A stretch of 64,000 nucleotides of DNA, taken from positions 348,359,696 to 348,423,695 of the forward strand of contig NC_061513.1 of NCBI RefSeq assembly GCF_022539505.1. Reading direction: 5' to 3'. The notes beneath the pieces are model-generated. The model searched no databases, was not told the origin of the DNA, and saw only the letters and a list, made by a program, of their open reading frames with translations. Numbering within the stretch: position 1 is the stretch's first letter; each line of letters opens with the position of its first letter. Made by a program: the position numbers and the translations under genes. The DNA is from Lolium rigidum. Its lineage: Eukaryota > Streptophyta > Magnoliopsida > Poales > Poaceae. Shown piece after piece: positions 23,153 through 33,477 of the stretch.

Positions 23153-24041
23153 TGTTGGATAATTAGGCACAATTTCCATGATCAATTCCAGAATATAAAA
23201 CATGATGGCAGCAACTACTAACATGTGAAACTCAAATATACTAGATGCATTAATCAACATGAGTAGCAGCAGCGCAAACGGTAAAGCATCCATCGCTAAA
23301 CAGATCGAGATATGTCGCACGTACCGATCTGATGGAGGTGGCGGTGGAGGTGGCAGTAACGTTGTTGATGACAACGTTGTTGACGACGGGTCGAAGTAGA
23401 CGGCGTTGAAGACGACGGTAGGCAGCACCGCCCAACTTGGACGGAAGGCGACCCGAGATGAAGAGCTTGAGCAGTCGCGCGCGAGCGCTTCCCAAAACCC
23501 ACTCCGCCCTCTCCCGTACAGGATCGCAAGGACGAGCGGTTCCGGAGACCTGCTCTCCCGTTCGCCGATGCACGTCGGCTCGCGGGATGGAGTAGGCTAC
23601 GATGGCGGCGCAAGCAGAGAGAGGTGGAAACCCTAACTCGTGTATTCAGTATATTTCCGGGAGCGACCCGAGCACACGTCCGTCTAGGACTCCGTTCGTT
23701 TTCCTGAGCTGCAAAAAGTAAGGAAAGTCTCGGCTCGAGGCTCAATCCACTTACCACGAGCGCGACGCGCGAGTCGAGTCGAGCGAGGAGGAGGAGGAGC
23801 GCGCGTGTAGCATTCCTATTCTCACTCACTTACTAGTGGTGGAACAACCCACCTTATAAGGTGGTCTAACTTTCTCCCAACTTTCCATGTGGGACTAAAC
23901 TTCCCACCTCTTGTCACTCCCTAGTGAGCTGCCACCAACTTGGGCTCAAACTCACAAGGCTGCCACTAAGTGGGCTTTGAGATTTATAGAGAAAACTAAA
24001 ATCTAATTTGGGCCACTAAAAGTGGGCCCAATATTTCAGCA
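23153..24041 (-). repeat. RLC-1 probable 5' LTR
   Basis: In + reading it starts TGTTGGATAATTAGG, like the RLC-2 LTR (TGTTGGATTATTAGG), and probably ends ...ATTTCAGCA at 24041. Only one copy is in the window, so the outer end is inferred from the CA terminus and from the corresponding RLC-2 layout (TATA-type cttatataa equivalents near 23,855). Confidence 0.6.
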
Positions 24042-24390
24042 AAATGTACTGGTATCTTCACGATATTAATATGTTTTTCTATAGAAATAAATATGTTTGG
24101 GTGCTGCTAGCTTCTTAATTGCACGAGTAAAATAAATCTCCATTACCCGTCGTAGTGAATCGAATACACACGGCTGTACGTCTCATCGACCATCTCCTGA
24201 ACTCGGCTAGCCTCTCGTATTTGCTGCTCTGGCACCAAGTTGATCAGTTTTTTTTTCGGGTGAGTTGATCAGTTTTCAGCAAATGATCTTTTGAAAACTC
24301 CTCTCCTCAAACCTACTTTTTCTATTCAAAGCCTAGAGACATAATACCAAAGATGTATCGCTGACATCATGGTTGGCTGCCGGTGCATTC
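24042..24390. other. Spacer, no feature recognised
   Basis: AT-rich sequence with two T-tracts (24247-24256 and 24391-24400) and a short direct repeat ttgatcagtttt. No ORF of interest. Confidence 0.5.
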
Positions 24391-24957
24391 TTTTTTTTTT
24401 GCGGGTAAAAATAGACCTTTATTATGAAGTAGGAATTACAGATAGCTCAAGCTGAAGGTCCTGAATGACAACATCAGGGCCTGAACCGGGCCAAACGACA
24501 GTTCTCTTGTCTGCCCTCGCAAGATTTGCGAGACAGTGACTAATCCTAACCTTGAACGGTCTACTTTTACAAACTTACACACTCTATCTTGATTAGATAA
24601 AAACGTAATATCAGAAATGACGTTTAGAAACGGTGAACGGTCTAGTGATTTTTCTGAAGAAACACGAATGACCTGGAAGCAATCCGACTCCACTATGACA
24701 GGTAACGGACTATGTTCCAAGGCTAGCTCCAAGCCCTCCTTACAAGCCCACAGCTCCGCTTCAACAACTTCAGCACAACGCGGCAAAAAACGACATGCAG
24801 AAACAATGATATTCCCATCGGCACCTCTAAGCACCATGCCACACCCTGCCGTGCCTTCATCCATTTCAAACGAGCCATCAACATTCTTAACTGTAGAAAT
24901 AAAATACGGAGCACATCCAAATCACTGAAGTTGAGTCCATTGCCAGATGTGATCACA
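24391..24957 (-). pseudogene. LINE 3' end with RNase H-like domain and poly(A) tail
   Basis: The minus strand encodes an RNase H-fold domain of the plant RVT_3 type: VDGSFEMDEGTAGCGMVLR, then AEVVEAELWACKEGLELAL and PVIVESDCFQVI. The catalytic acidic positions (D of VDGS, E of AELWA, D of ESDC) are visible. The last part is frameshifted near 24,550. A 10-base T tract at 24391-24400 is the poly(A) tail in minus reading. The 5' part is missing or lies beyond the RLC-2 insertion. A standalone RNase H-like gene fragment is an alternative. Confidence 0.65.
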
Positions 24958-24967
24958 CCGCACTATA

Positions 24968-26000
24968 TATTGGATTATTAGGCAATTTTCGTGTGAGTAT
25001 AATTATCGAAAGCAATATTACAGATGCACAAACATATTTAACCACACACATCAGACTAAGCACATGCATCAGATCTGAACATGGAACAAGTAGCAGTGCA
25101 AGGTAGGAGAGGAAAATCACGTACATCGCGACCGAGAAGGTCGCACCAGCAACAGCAGCACCACCACCATGGGTATTTTTGATGTCGCCCATGATGTAGT
25201 CGGATCTGTCGATGAAGCAGCCGAACCGAGAAGGTCGCACCAGCAACAGCAGCACCACCACCATGGGTATTTTTGATGTCGCCCATGATGTAGTCGGATC
25301 TGTCGATGAAGCAGCCGAACCGTCGAAGAAAAGCGCGAACAGCAGCGAGCAGTCGCGCCGAGACGCTCCCCAAAAACCTTATCGCCCGTCTCCCGGTGCA
25401 GGATCTCAACGGACGGAGTTTCGGAGGCCTGCTCTCCCGGACGGCTGTGCACGCAGTCGCCGGGATGAGGAAGAATAGAGAATAGCACAGCAAAAGGAAC
25501 TTCTTGAGAGAGATGAACTAGAGAGTTCTGAGAACTGTGTATTTCTCTAGATCTGATCTGTCTCCTTGTATAGCCTGGGAAGCCGACCCGACCCGACCGA
25601 GTTGACACGCGTAGAAAGCCAGGGACACGCGGCGAACATGCACATGCAGGTCGACACGTACCCAACACAGTTGGTGCACCAAGCAAAAAAATTAGGCTTC
25701 CTTGAGTGTGTCTCGAACTCGAACTCGAGTCACGAAACGTGACGCGCGTGCGTGACGAGGCGAGGCGAGGCGGGGCGGGCGGAGGAGGAGTGCGCGAGGG
25801 CTCCTTCTATTCTCACTCACTTGGAATGACTAGAACAGCAGCCCTTATATACCACACCAACTCTCTCCCAACTAGCAATGTGGGACTAAACTTTGTCCCC
25901 AAAGGCTGTCTCAAGCTGCCAACGTGATGGGCCTTGAGATTTCAGGAATTGTAGACTATATGGGCTGCCTTACTGGGCTGCAGCCCATCTTCATTCAACA
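24968..26000 (-). repeat. RLC-2 3' LTR, with 94-bp tandem duplication
   Basis: In + reading it starts TATTGGATTATTAGG (TA instead of TG) and ends TTCATTCAACA. A 94-bp unit beginning gagaaggtcgcaccagcaac is repeated at 25134 and 25228, which explains most of the 99-bp excess over the other LTR. Confidence 0.92.
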
Positions 26001-26016
26001 ATCCCCCACCAGATCT
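26001..26016 (-). promoter_or_regulatory. RLC-2 polypurine tract
   Basis: Minus reading GATCTGGTGGGGGAT directly before the LTR start. Confidence 0.75.
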
Positions 26017-26536
26017 CATATGCACATCAGATGACACATTAGTTTCATTCACTGTTTAATATACCTGCACTTCAGTGGAGACTGTTATGTTGAACTTCCA
26101 CTTAGGCAAGGTGCTACGCTTGACTACAACTGAACAATGGACTATGCCTTGAATTGTCAGTCTTTGTGCAGCAAGTTTCGCTCAATGCCGGCACGGTACT
26201 AGACTACCATAGCCTTCCCCTCGGGTGGAGCTTATAAGTCATACTCCTCGGTCTTTCATGAGCTTACTAGAGATTCACCCAAATCTCCCACACTATGACC
26301 AGTAGTGTCACTCATATAGGTGTGTTCTTCAAAGATCGCCCTGTAGGACAGCGTCTTCGCTCATCAAGAGCCACCTGAGACATTGTCAACCTGCCTTACA
26401 GTAGCTATGAGAGAATTGCATCTGCAGCGGAGTGGGAGTATTAAATTTTCTCTCAACTCAGTTGCTCCGGTTTGTTTTCCCAGGTCCTAGTTCACGGAAT
26501 TTCCGATCACATAGGTTGGGTTACCCCCTCGGCAAC
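26017..26536. other. RLC-2 3' non-coding region
   Basis: About 520 bases between the end of RNase H and the PPT. No feature seen. Confidence 0.6.
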
Positions 26537-28525
26537 TCAAGTGGGTCTCAAACCCATCTCCCTCGATGCAAGGTCTATCATATTTCTTGATAGTCCTTTT
26601 GTAAAACGATCTGCCAGATTTTTAGCACTTTGGACATAATACAATGCTATCACTCCGGAGTTCTTCAGTTTTCTGACAGACTTCAATCTCCTCTTGATAT
26701 GTTTGGAACTTTTCATGTTATCCTTAGAACTTTTCACTTTGATAATCATTGTTTGATTATCACAGTTCATGAGGATGGACGGTATTGGTTTTTAAACCAT
26801 AGGCAAGTCCATCAAGAACTCACGAAGCCATTCCGCTTCGACAAGAGAGCTGTATCTAATGTTGTGAGTTCTGCTTCCATAGTTGACCTCGTTAGGATGG
26901 TTTGCTTGCAAGACTTCCAGGAAACAGCGCCACCACCATGAGTGAAAACATATCCACTTGTGGCCTTCATTTTAGCATCAGAAATCCAATTGGAATCACT
27001 ATACCCTTCAAGTCCTCTTGGATACCCGGTATAATGAATTCCATAACTCATGGTTCCCTTTAGATAGCGCATTACTCTTTCAAGAGCATGCCAATGATCA
27101 TCTACCGGGTTGGTCACAAACCGGCTAAGTTTGCATACAGCAAACGAGATATCAGGCCTCGTAGCGCAAGCTAAATACATGAGTGAACCAATGATGTGAG
27201 AGTATCTCAATTGATCTCTAGTTGCCTTTTCATTCTTTCGAAGCAAGACACTAGGATCGTAAGGTGTGAGAGAAGATTTGCAATCAGCATAGCCAAATCT
27301 GCTTAACACCTTCTCAACATAATGAGATTGCACAAGTGTAATCCCATTATTCCCATCTCTCAATAACTTGATGTTCAATATAACATCGCCTTCTCCAAGA
27401 TCTTTCATCTCGAAACACTGAGATAAGAAGGTTTTTACCTCCTCAATCACTTTGAGACTTGTCCCAAAAATTAGTATGTCATCCACATACAAGCATAGGA
27501 CAACTCCCTCACCCCCACCATGGCGGTAGTACACACATTTGTCAGCTTCATTGACAACAAAGCCCACAGATGTCAAAGTTCTTTCAAACTTCTCATGCCA
27601 TTGTTTGGGTGCTAGTTTGAGACCATACAAAGATTTCTTTAATTTACACACCTTTCTTTCTTGACCTTGTAGTACAAAACCATCAGGCTGTTCCATGTAA
27701 ATTTCCTCGTCCAACTCTCAAATTAGGAAAGCCGTCTTAACGTCCATTTGATGAACGAGAAGACCGTGTGCGGCAGCCAATGACAGTAGTAATCGGATGG
27801 TGGTCAATCTAGCCACAGGTGAGTAGGTATCGAAGAAATCTTCGCCTTCGTTTTGGGTATAGCCTTTGGCTACAAGCTGAGCCTTGTACTTCTCAATAGT
27901 ACCATCAGCTCGAAGCTTCTTCTTAAATACCCATTAACATCCTACAGGTTTGCACCCATAAGGACGCTCAATTAACTCCCACGTTCCATTAGCCAAGATG
28001 GAATCCATCTCGCTTTGAACCGCTTCCTTCCAGTAGTCTGCATCAGGAGATGCGAGAGCTTCTGAAATGGTAGTGGGAGTATCATCCACAAGATACACAA
28101 TGAAATCATTACCAAAAGACTTTGCATTCCTTTGTCTCTTACTCCTTGTGGGAGCTTCATTGTCATCTTCATCAGAATCTAAACTCTTATCATCAGATTC
28201 CTCATCAGACTCCATAGGAGTTTCGTGTATTGGATCAGATTCCCAACTAGACATGCCATGCATATCTCTCATAGGATATATATCCTCAAAAAATGTAGCA
28301 TCTCTTGATTAAGATGGTGCCAACATTCATGTCGTCCACTCCAGATTTCACCACAAGAAATCTATAAGCAATGCTATGGGCAGCATAGCCAAGAAAGACA
28401 CAGTCCACGGTTTTTGGTCCGAGCTTTCGCTTTTTGGTGATTGGCAGATTCACTTTAGCCAAACAGCCCCAAGTTCGTAGGTAGGAGAGTGTTGGTCTTT
28501 TCTTTTCCCATTCCTCATAAGGGGT
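26537..28525 (-). pseudogene. pol: RLC-2 pol: end of integrase, reverse transcriptase, RNase H
   Basis: Minus reading: integrase C-terminal part, a Ser/Asp-rich linker (SDEESDDKSLDSDEDDNEA), RT beginning near SPDADYWKEAVQSEMDS, with KKSLYGLKLAPKQWHEKF and catalytic box LYVDDILIFG. RNase H follows (GYSDSNWISDAK, SWKSCKQTILTRSTMEAE), ending at 26537 after a frame change near 26,790. In-frame stops lie near 27,937 (C*WVF) and near 27,718. The Copia order (IN before RT) confirms the superfamily. Confidence 0.92.
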
Positions 28526-28529
28526 AATC

Positions 28530-29698
28530 TGTTACCACCGGAATTTAGCCTGAGCAGGAGGTGGGCCGTGACCGAAGATGGGCTTAGAGGACATGTATAT
28601 TGAAGTGTCTCTGAACCGGCCTTGTACAAGAAGTTTGGGCTAGACTGCCCGTGTATATGTAAATTATAGTAGGTTACGTGTCGGTTAGAATTAAGAGATA
28701 GAGTTTAGCTCGTACACGGTTGGGTTTATTCCCAAGTTAGAAAGTCTACGGACTATAAATATGTATCTAGGGTTATTGAGAAAGGAGGACGATCACGTTC
28801 ACAACAAATCAATCTAGGCGCATCGCCACCCCTTTTTTCGAGGGTTTCTCCCGGGTAAGCAACATGCTGCCTAGATCGCATCTTGCGATCTAGGCAGTAT
28901 TAGTTTCTTCGTCATTGGTGTTGCTCGTGCTGAAGCCTTTTTGATGACGAGCAACACCCTTATCGTAGATGTTTTGGGGCAGACGTCGATGCTTTCATGA
29001 TGTACTTGCTTAGCTACGCTACCCCTCGATATCTAGCTGCCCTTACGCCTATCTTAGGTGTAAGGGCGGCGTCTTGCTTGTTCTTTATTTAGTAGATCTA
29101 ATCCGTTATAGTTGCTCCTTGTTCTTCGAGGATTGGTTTGATATCCGCATGGTTAGGCCTTATAAACGGGTTGAACGATCCGGTAGTGCGTAAGGTGTGG
29201 CTTACTAAGTCCTAGAGGGATTGTTCCGGGGATCAACTTCATGTTGGTTTTTAGGCCTCTCTAGGGCTGGTTTTCCACTGTCTTACGTATCTGCTAGGCT
29301 CAACTACGCGTAGAATGTTCCGATCATGCGGTGAAAACCCCAAACTATTGTAGATTAGTTTAGTTTGATATCGATATAGCATGATCCCCATGTCATTATA
29401 AATCTAACATGAACCATGGGGCAATCGGCTCTTTGAGCCGAACCACAGGGCAACCTAAGAGCCGATCGGGGCTCGTATTTAATTTTTACGTGTTTGCCAT
29501 GCAGGAAACTAGTCGAAGCAATCCATCACCTTCTTGACCAGGTATAGGTTAGGTGGCACGCCCTTGCAACACCAGGACGTGTGCCAGAAGGCATTGCGGG
29601 CCGTCGCCTGAGGGACCAGGGTCCACCGCAGTCCTGGGAGCCTCCCGGCTCTACGGTGTTGCCCGTCGCTACTCGCCGGTGGGTTTTTGACAGCAACA
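28530..29698 (+). repeat. RLG-3 5' LTR
   Basis: Starts TGTTACCACCGG and ends GACAGCAACA. A TATA-like ctataaatatg occurs near 28,754 and a hairpin-like gatcgcatcttgcgatc near 28,874. Confidence 0.93.
28754..28762 (+). promoter_or_regulatory. RLG-3 LTR TATA box
   Basis: ggactataaatatgtatc in the sense orientation, the likely start of element RNA; the same sequence recurs in the 3' LTR near 38,067. Confidence 0.6.
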
Positions 29699-29722
29699 CA
29701 TTCTAGCACGCCCGGTGGGACC
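29699..29722 (+). promoter_or_regulatory. RLG-3 candidate primer binding site
   Basis: cattctagcacgcccggtgg follows the LTR directly. GCACGCCCGGTGGGAC looks like a tRNA 3'-end complement, but I cannot name the tRNA. Confidence 0.4.
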
Positions 29723-29759
29723 TTCTACAACAACAACAACATCGACATCTGCAGCAACC

Positions 29760-30377
29760 ATGTCAAAAGCTGCGGATGAGGTGGTTGGCGAACCAGTCAC
29801 GTACGCAGATCTGCCCGAAGAGCAAAAGAAGAAGTATGATGAGATCAAAGCCATCTTGGAAGCCGATCTCATCGGCTCCTTCATGAGGACCCGTTCACAT
29901 GGCATAAGGTGGAAGGGGTTCTCCCCTGAAGGTGTTCTTGACAAAGTGGACCTGTCTACCCCTTCGGAGGAACGTACCAGAGCTCTGCGTCAGGAGATTA
30001 ATTAAATGGTGGCTCATTCTCTTCACCGCCATTCTGAGAGCTTGGTGAATACTCTCGAGCGCGTCGCGGTCCGTGTGGTGCAGGAAATCATGAAGCGTCA
30101 GTACTCCCCGTCAGGACCTACCCTAGGGACTCACCAGGGAGAAATACCGCTCCAGATCAGACCGCCGCTACCATTCGCGCTTGCAGCGCCAGAGCCACCA
30201 GGTTCACCGGCGTACGTCGTCTACAAGGTTGGAGGCGATCCTAGCGATTGCCAATTCCTATATGAGCCGCCTAAGGAGATCCCACATGGATACGTGTGCA
30301 CATACGTGCCGGATCGCAATGCTTTGGCACGCACGAACCGCATTGCACCAACGAGGGATTTCTGGAGCAGACGCTGA
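29760..30377 (+). pseudogene. gag: RLG-3 gag, N-terminal part
   Basis: Starts MSKAADEVVGEPVTYADLPE at 29760. An in-frame TAA lies at 30003-30005, immediately followed by ATG and further reading in the same frame (MVAHSLHRHSESLVNTLERV). A frame change to the main gag frame lies at about 30,370. The protein is helical and charged; no domain recognised beyond gag N-terminus. Confidence 0.7.
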
Positions 30378-30468
30378 CAAACAAGCATGGCTAGCTAAAT
30401 ATGCCACTGGAACGAGTCACGAATGCTCGGTCCCTACGGCTAATACCATGGAATAGATCAGCACCATC

Positions 30469-32976
30469 TTGAGAGATCAATTCGGCATCTTGCCGAAGAG
30501 GAAAACAATCGGCTATTCTAAGCCGTACCCTGACGAGTATGACTTGATCCCGCTGCCACCCAAATATCGGCTCCCTGAATTCTCAAAATTCAACGGAGCA
30601 GAAGGGTCTAGCTCGATAGAGCACGTGAGCCGATATTTGGCACAACTGGGCATGATTTCAGTATCAGATCCATTACGTGTGAGGTTTTTCGCACAATCTC
30701 TGACGGGATCAGCCTTTGGGTGGTACACCTCATTGCCACCAAACTCAGTCCGCACATGGAAGCAGCTGGAGGAGCAGTTTCACGTGCAATATCACTCAGA
30801 AGCTACCGAAGCTGGCATTACCGATCTAACACAGGTGCGGAAGAAGCGGGGAGAAACGGTGGCAGAATATATTCAACGTTTCAGAACCGTTAGGAACCGA
30901 TGTTATTCGGTACGTTTAACTGAAAAAGAAGCAGTCGATTTGGTAGCATTGGGCCTCGCAACGCCGATCAAGGATCTGGCTTTCCACGTAGAGTACAGTT
31001 CACTGTCGCACATGGTCCAGAAACTCACATTGTATGAGCAGCGGCACCCTGAATTGTACCAAGACAAGTTCAAGCGCCCGGTAGGCCCGGCTGAGATGGA
31101 AGAAGTCGAAGAGCCCGCACTGGACCCGGAGGTAGCTGTAGCTGAATGGGCTCGGGGGGCAAATCCCGTGTCCTGCAAATGGGTAAAACCACAAGGGCCA
31201 GCAAAAGGGTTTGACTTCGATTTGAGCAAAGCTGAGCAGATTTTCGATCTATTGCTTAAGGAAAAACAGCTGAAGTTACCCGACGACCATAAAATCCCTA
31301 CAGCACAAGAAATGAACGGGAGGCCGTACTGCAAATGGCATCACTCGTTCACCCATACCACCAATGACTGCAAGGGGTTTCGCCAGCAGATCCAAATGGC
31401 GATAGAACAAGGCCGACTGCTCTTTGGGCAGTTTGCCATGAAAGTAGACACACACCCGTTCCCTGGCGTCAACATGGTAGAAACCAACCACTCCGCGAGG
31501 CGTCGACTGGATTTCTCGTTCGATGTTAACATGGCGGGGCCTGTGCGCCACCATGGCAAGGATGAAGAGGAAATCAGTCACTCCCGCAGCAAGGAAAAGG
31601 AGGAGGCCGATCCACGCGACCGGCCCCGTTATGATGACAGACGGTACCTCACCGAGGAACAAGTGAGAAGCGTGCGATATGAACGACCCCTCTCCACGCA
31701 TCTCCTTAACAAATATGAATATCAGTATGACCGACGTCGGCAGTACGACAGAGATGACAAGAGACATCATCGGTCTGACGTGGACAATGGAAGACGTCGT
31801 CGGAATGATAGAGACGACGATGGATATGGACACCGCGCTAAGGATGGGTCCAGGGAGCAGGAAGACATGGATAGACACTGGGACTGTCCCTTCTTTAAAC
31901 ACTGCTGGGATTCGGGAATGAGCCGATTGCCCACAGTCGACAACTGCCCAGAGTGTAGACGTCGAAAGAAGGATGCAGGGGAAGTTTCAGTTTTCAAGCG
32001 TCTAGGTCCTCTCCCGCCACAGAACAAACGAGCTGAGTCATCTCAAGATGAAGACTTCGAGGAGTCAGAAGATGAAGAAGAGGATAGGTACCACCGGCCA
32101 AGGTGGTGCCCTGATGGACTCAGCCACTCCCAAAAGCGTAGGGTTCAGCGGCTACGTAGCTTGGAGCAAGCCGAAGCGCAATACTTGCACACTTTGAGAA
32201 AAGCGCGGCCTGATCTGGCCGTGAAAATTCAACAGACTTTGGACGAGGAGAAACGTCCACCAAAGAAAGTTTGGCGTCCCAAGCAAGCAAAAGCCGATGT
32301 AGATACATCGGCTGGCACAAACATGGTGTTCATACTCCCATCGGAGTTCCGTCCACCAGGAATTGAAGAAGTGCCGATAGCACAGTTTGACTGCGGTCCA
32401 CGGCCAGTCATCTTTGAGAAGCCACGGGAGAAGGGCTACAAACACATGAAGGCCCTGTACCTAAAAGGTTATATCAATGGGCAGCCTGTCGGCAAGATGT
32501 TGGTTGACACGGGAGCGGCGAGTCAATATAATGCCATATTCCATGCTACGGCGTTTGGGACGCTCCAAAGTGCAGATCCGATCAAGACCAACGTCACACT
32601 AAACGACTTCAACGGCCAAGCATCAGGGACACAAGGCGTTCTGAACGTGGATCTAACTGTAGGCCAAAAAACCATCCCAACAACGTTCTTCATCGTCGAC
32701 AGCAAGAGCACCTACGCTGTCCTACTAGGGAGGGATTGGATTCACGCCAACTGTTGCATTCCATCTACAATGCACCAATGCCTGATACAATGGGATGGAG
32801 ACGACGTGGAAGTCGTGCATGCAGATGACTCGATCGAGGTCTCAATAGCTGACATGAACATCTGGGACTCGGAAGACCAAGAGCCGCTCTCTGGAATCAG
32901 TTTGGACGGCTGCGATCGCATCGAGGTGACAAAAAATGGGGTGAGGCTGGTCTTATCCACCGGCCTGATAGAGTGA
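30469..32976 (+). CDS. gag: RLG-3 gag-protease polyprotein (835 codons open)
   Basis: Long open frame. Order: gag core (residues about 40-190: RLPEFSKFNGAEGSSSIEHV, SAFGWYTSLPPNSVRTWKQL, EEQFHVQYHSEA), a Cys/His motif CKWHHSFTHTTNDCKGF near residue 288, and a long Arg/Asp/Tyr-rich basic linker (about 360-460) with a second Cys/His cluster (CPFFKHCWDSG, CPECRRRKK). A retropepsin-like domain follows (MLVDTGAASQYNAIF, then YAVLLGRDWIHANC). It ends GLIE at 32976 with no RT behind it. The true N-terminus is upstream and separated by a stop and a shift, so the start at 30469 is only the frame limit. Confidence 0.85.
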   Translation: MRDQFGILPKRKTIGYSKPYPDEYDLIPLPPKYRLPEFSKFNGAEGSSSIEHVSRYLAQLGMISVSDPLRVRFFAQSLTGSAFGWYTSLPPNSVRTWKQLEEQFHVQYHSEATEAGITDLTQVRKKRGETVAEYIQRFRTVRNRCYSVRLTEKEAVDLVALGLATPIKDLAFHVEYSSLSHMVQKLTLYEQRHPELYQDKFKRPVGPAEMEEVEEPALDPEVAVAEWARGANPVSCKWVKPQGPAKGFDFDLSKAEQIFDLLLKEKQLKLPDDHKIPTAQEMNGRPYCKWHHSFTHTTNDCKGFRQQIQMAIEQGRLLFGQFAMKVDTHPFPGVNMVETNHSARRRLDFSFDVNMAGPVRHHGKDEEEISHSRSKEKEEADPRDRPRYDDRRYLTEEQVRSVRYERPLSTHLLNKYEYQYDRRRQYDRDDKRHHRSDVDNGRRRRNDRDDDGYGHRAKDGSREQEDMDRHWDCPFFKHCWDSGMSRLPTVDNCPECRRRKKDAGEVSVFKRLGPLPPQNKRAESSQDEDFEESEDEEEDRYHRPRWCPDGLSHSQKRRVQRLRSLEQAEAQYLHTLRKARPDLAVKIQQTLDEEKRPPKKVWRPKQAKADVDTSAGTNMVFILPSEFRPPGIEEVPIAQFDCGPRPVIFEKPREKGYKHMKALYLKGYINGQPVGKMLVDTGAASQYNAIFHATAFGTLQSADPIKTNVTLNDFNGQASGTQGVLNVDLTVGQKTIPTTFFIVDSKSTYAVLLGRDWIHANCCIPSTMHQCLIQWDGDDVEVVHADDSIEVSIADMNIWDSEDQEPLSGISLDGCDRIEVTKNGVRLVLSTGLIE

Positions 32977-33477
32977 AAAGAGCAACATCCATCGACATAC
33001 GTGGCAAGGCCGATCCCTGCGATCGGCCCCAAAAAAATAAAAAACAAGGATCCCACTTCAAGCATGTCACGTAGTTGTGGTAGGAAGACTCCTTCGTTTA
33101 GGGGAGCACAAACAAGTTGTAAACCTTCATTGCGCAATTCAGTCAACATGGAGGCCGATTCCAGCAATCGGCCAAAATTATCCTCGCCATACGTTCTCCC
33201 TGTGTTTAGCGTCGATCTAGCAGGCGACCAACATTCATCAGCAAGAGCCGATATCTTCAATCACTTGGAAGATTCGGCTCGGGGGGCACCTAATATGGAA
33301 TAATGGACAATAAAATATGGGGGGCCGAGGCACGAAATCGGCCGGGTAAAAAAAACAAAAAATATATAGTACAGCCGATGCACAGGCATCGACTTTAGAG
33401 TACAAGAAGCCGATGCACAGCCATCGACTCTAGAATACAAGCCCAATAATGCAGTTTTCAGATTACACAGGGAGACT
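32977..33477. other. Junction of sense and antisense genes, rich in paired GCCGAT/ATCGGC words
   Basis: The plus-strand gag-protease and the minus-strand PMD gene end tail to tail here. The 500 bases contain repeated gccgat...atcggc pairs (33010-33030, 33153-33175) and two copies of agccgatgcacag (33373 and 33407). No ORF. Probably holds the 3' ends of both transcripts. Confidence 0.6.

Larger units (their letters stand above)
12038..24041 (-). mobile_element. RLC-1, decayed Copia retrotransposon hosting RLG-1 and RLG-2
   Basis: A minus-strand Copia element. Its probable 5' LTR is at 23153-24041, the start of gag at 23026-23150, and the rest of gag plus protease at 12038-13148. RLG-2 interrupts gag at 13154-23020. 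RLG-1 interrupts the protease region at 12037, so the remaining pol and 3' LTR must lie left of the window. The coding sequence reads through the RLG-2 target site (...LWLTH|LKVFEV...), confirming that both pieces belong together. It is related to but distinct from RLC-2. Confidence 0.85.

Noticed and set aside
25056..25686. Minus-strand ORFs with Trp/Cys runs in the RLC-2 3' LTR
   Set aside because: Produced by the 94-bp tandem duplication and CAC/CAG repeats in the LTR.
31276..31902. 208-codon minus-strand ORF within RLG-3 gag
   Set aside because: Shadow of the gag-protease frame on the plus strand, which has clear domains.
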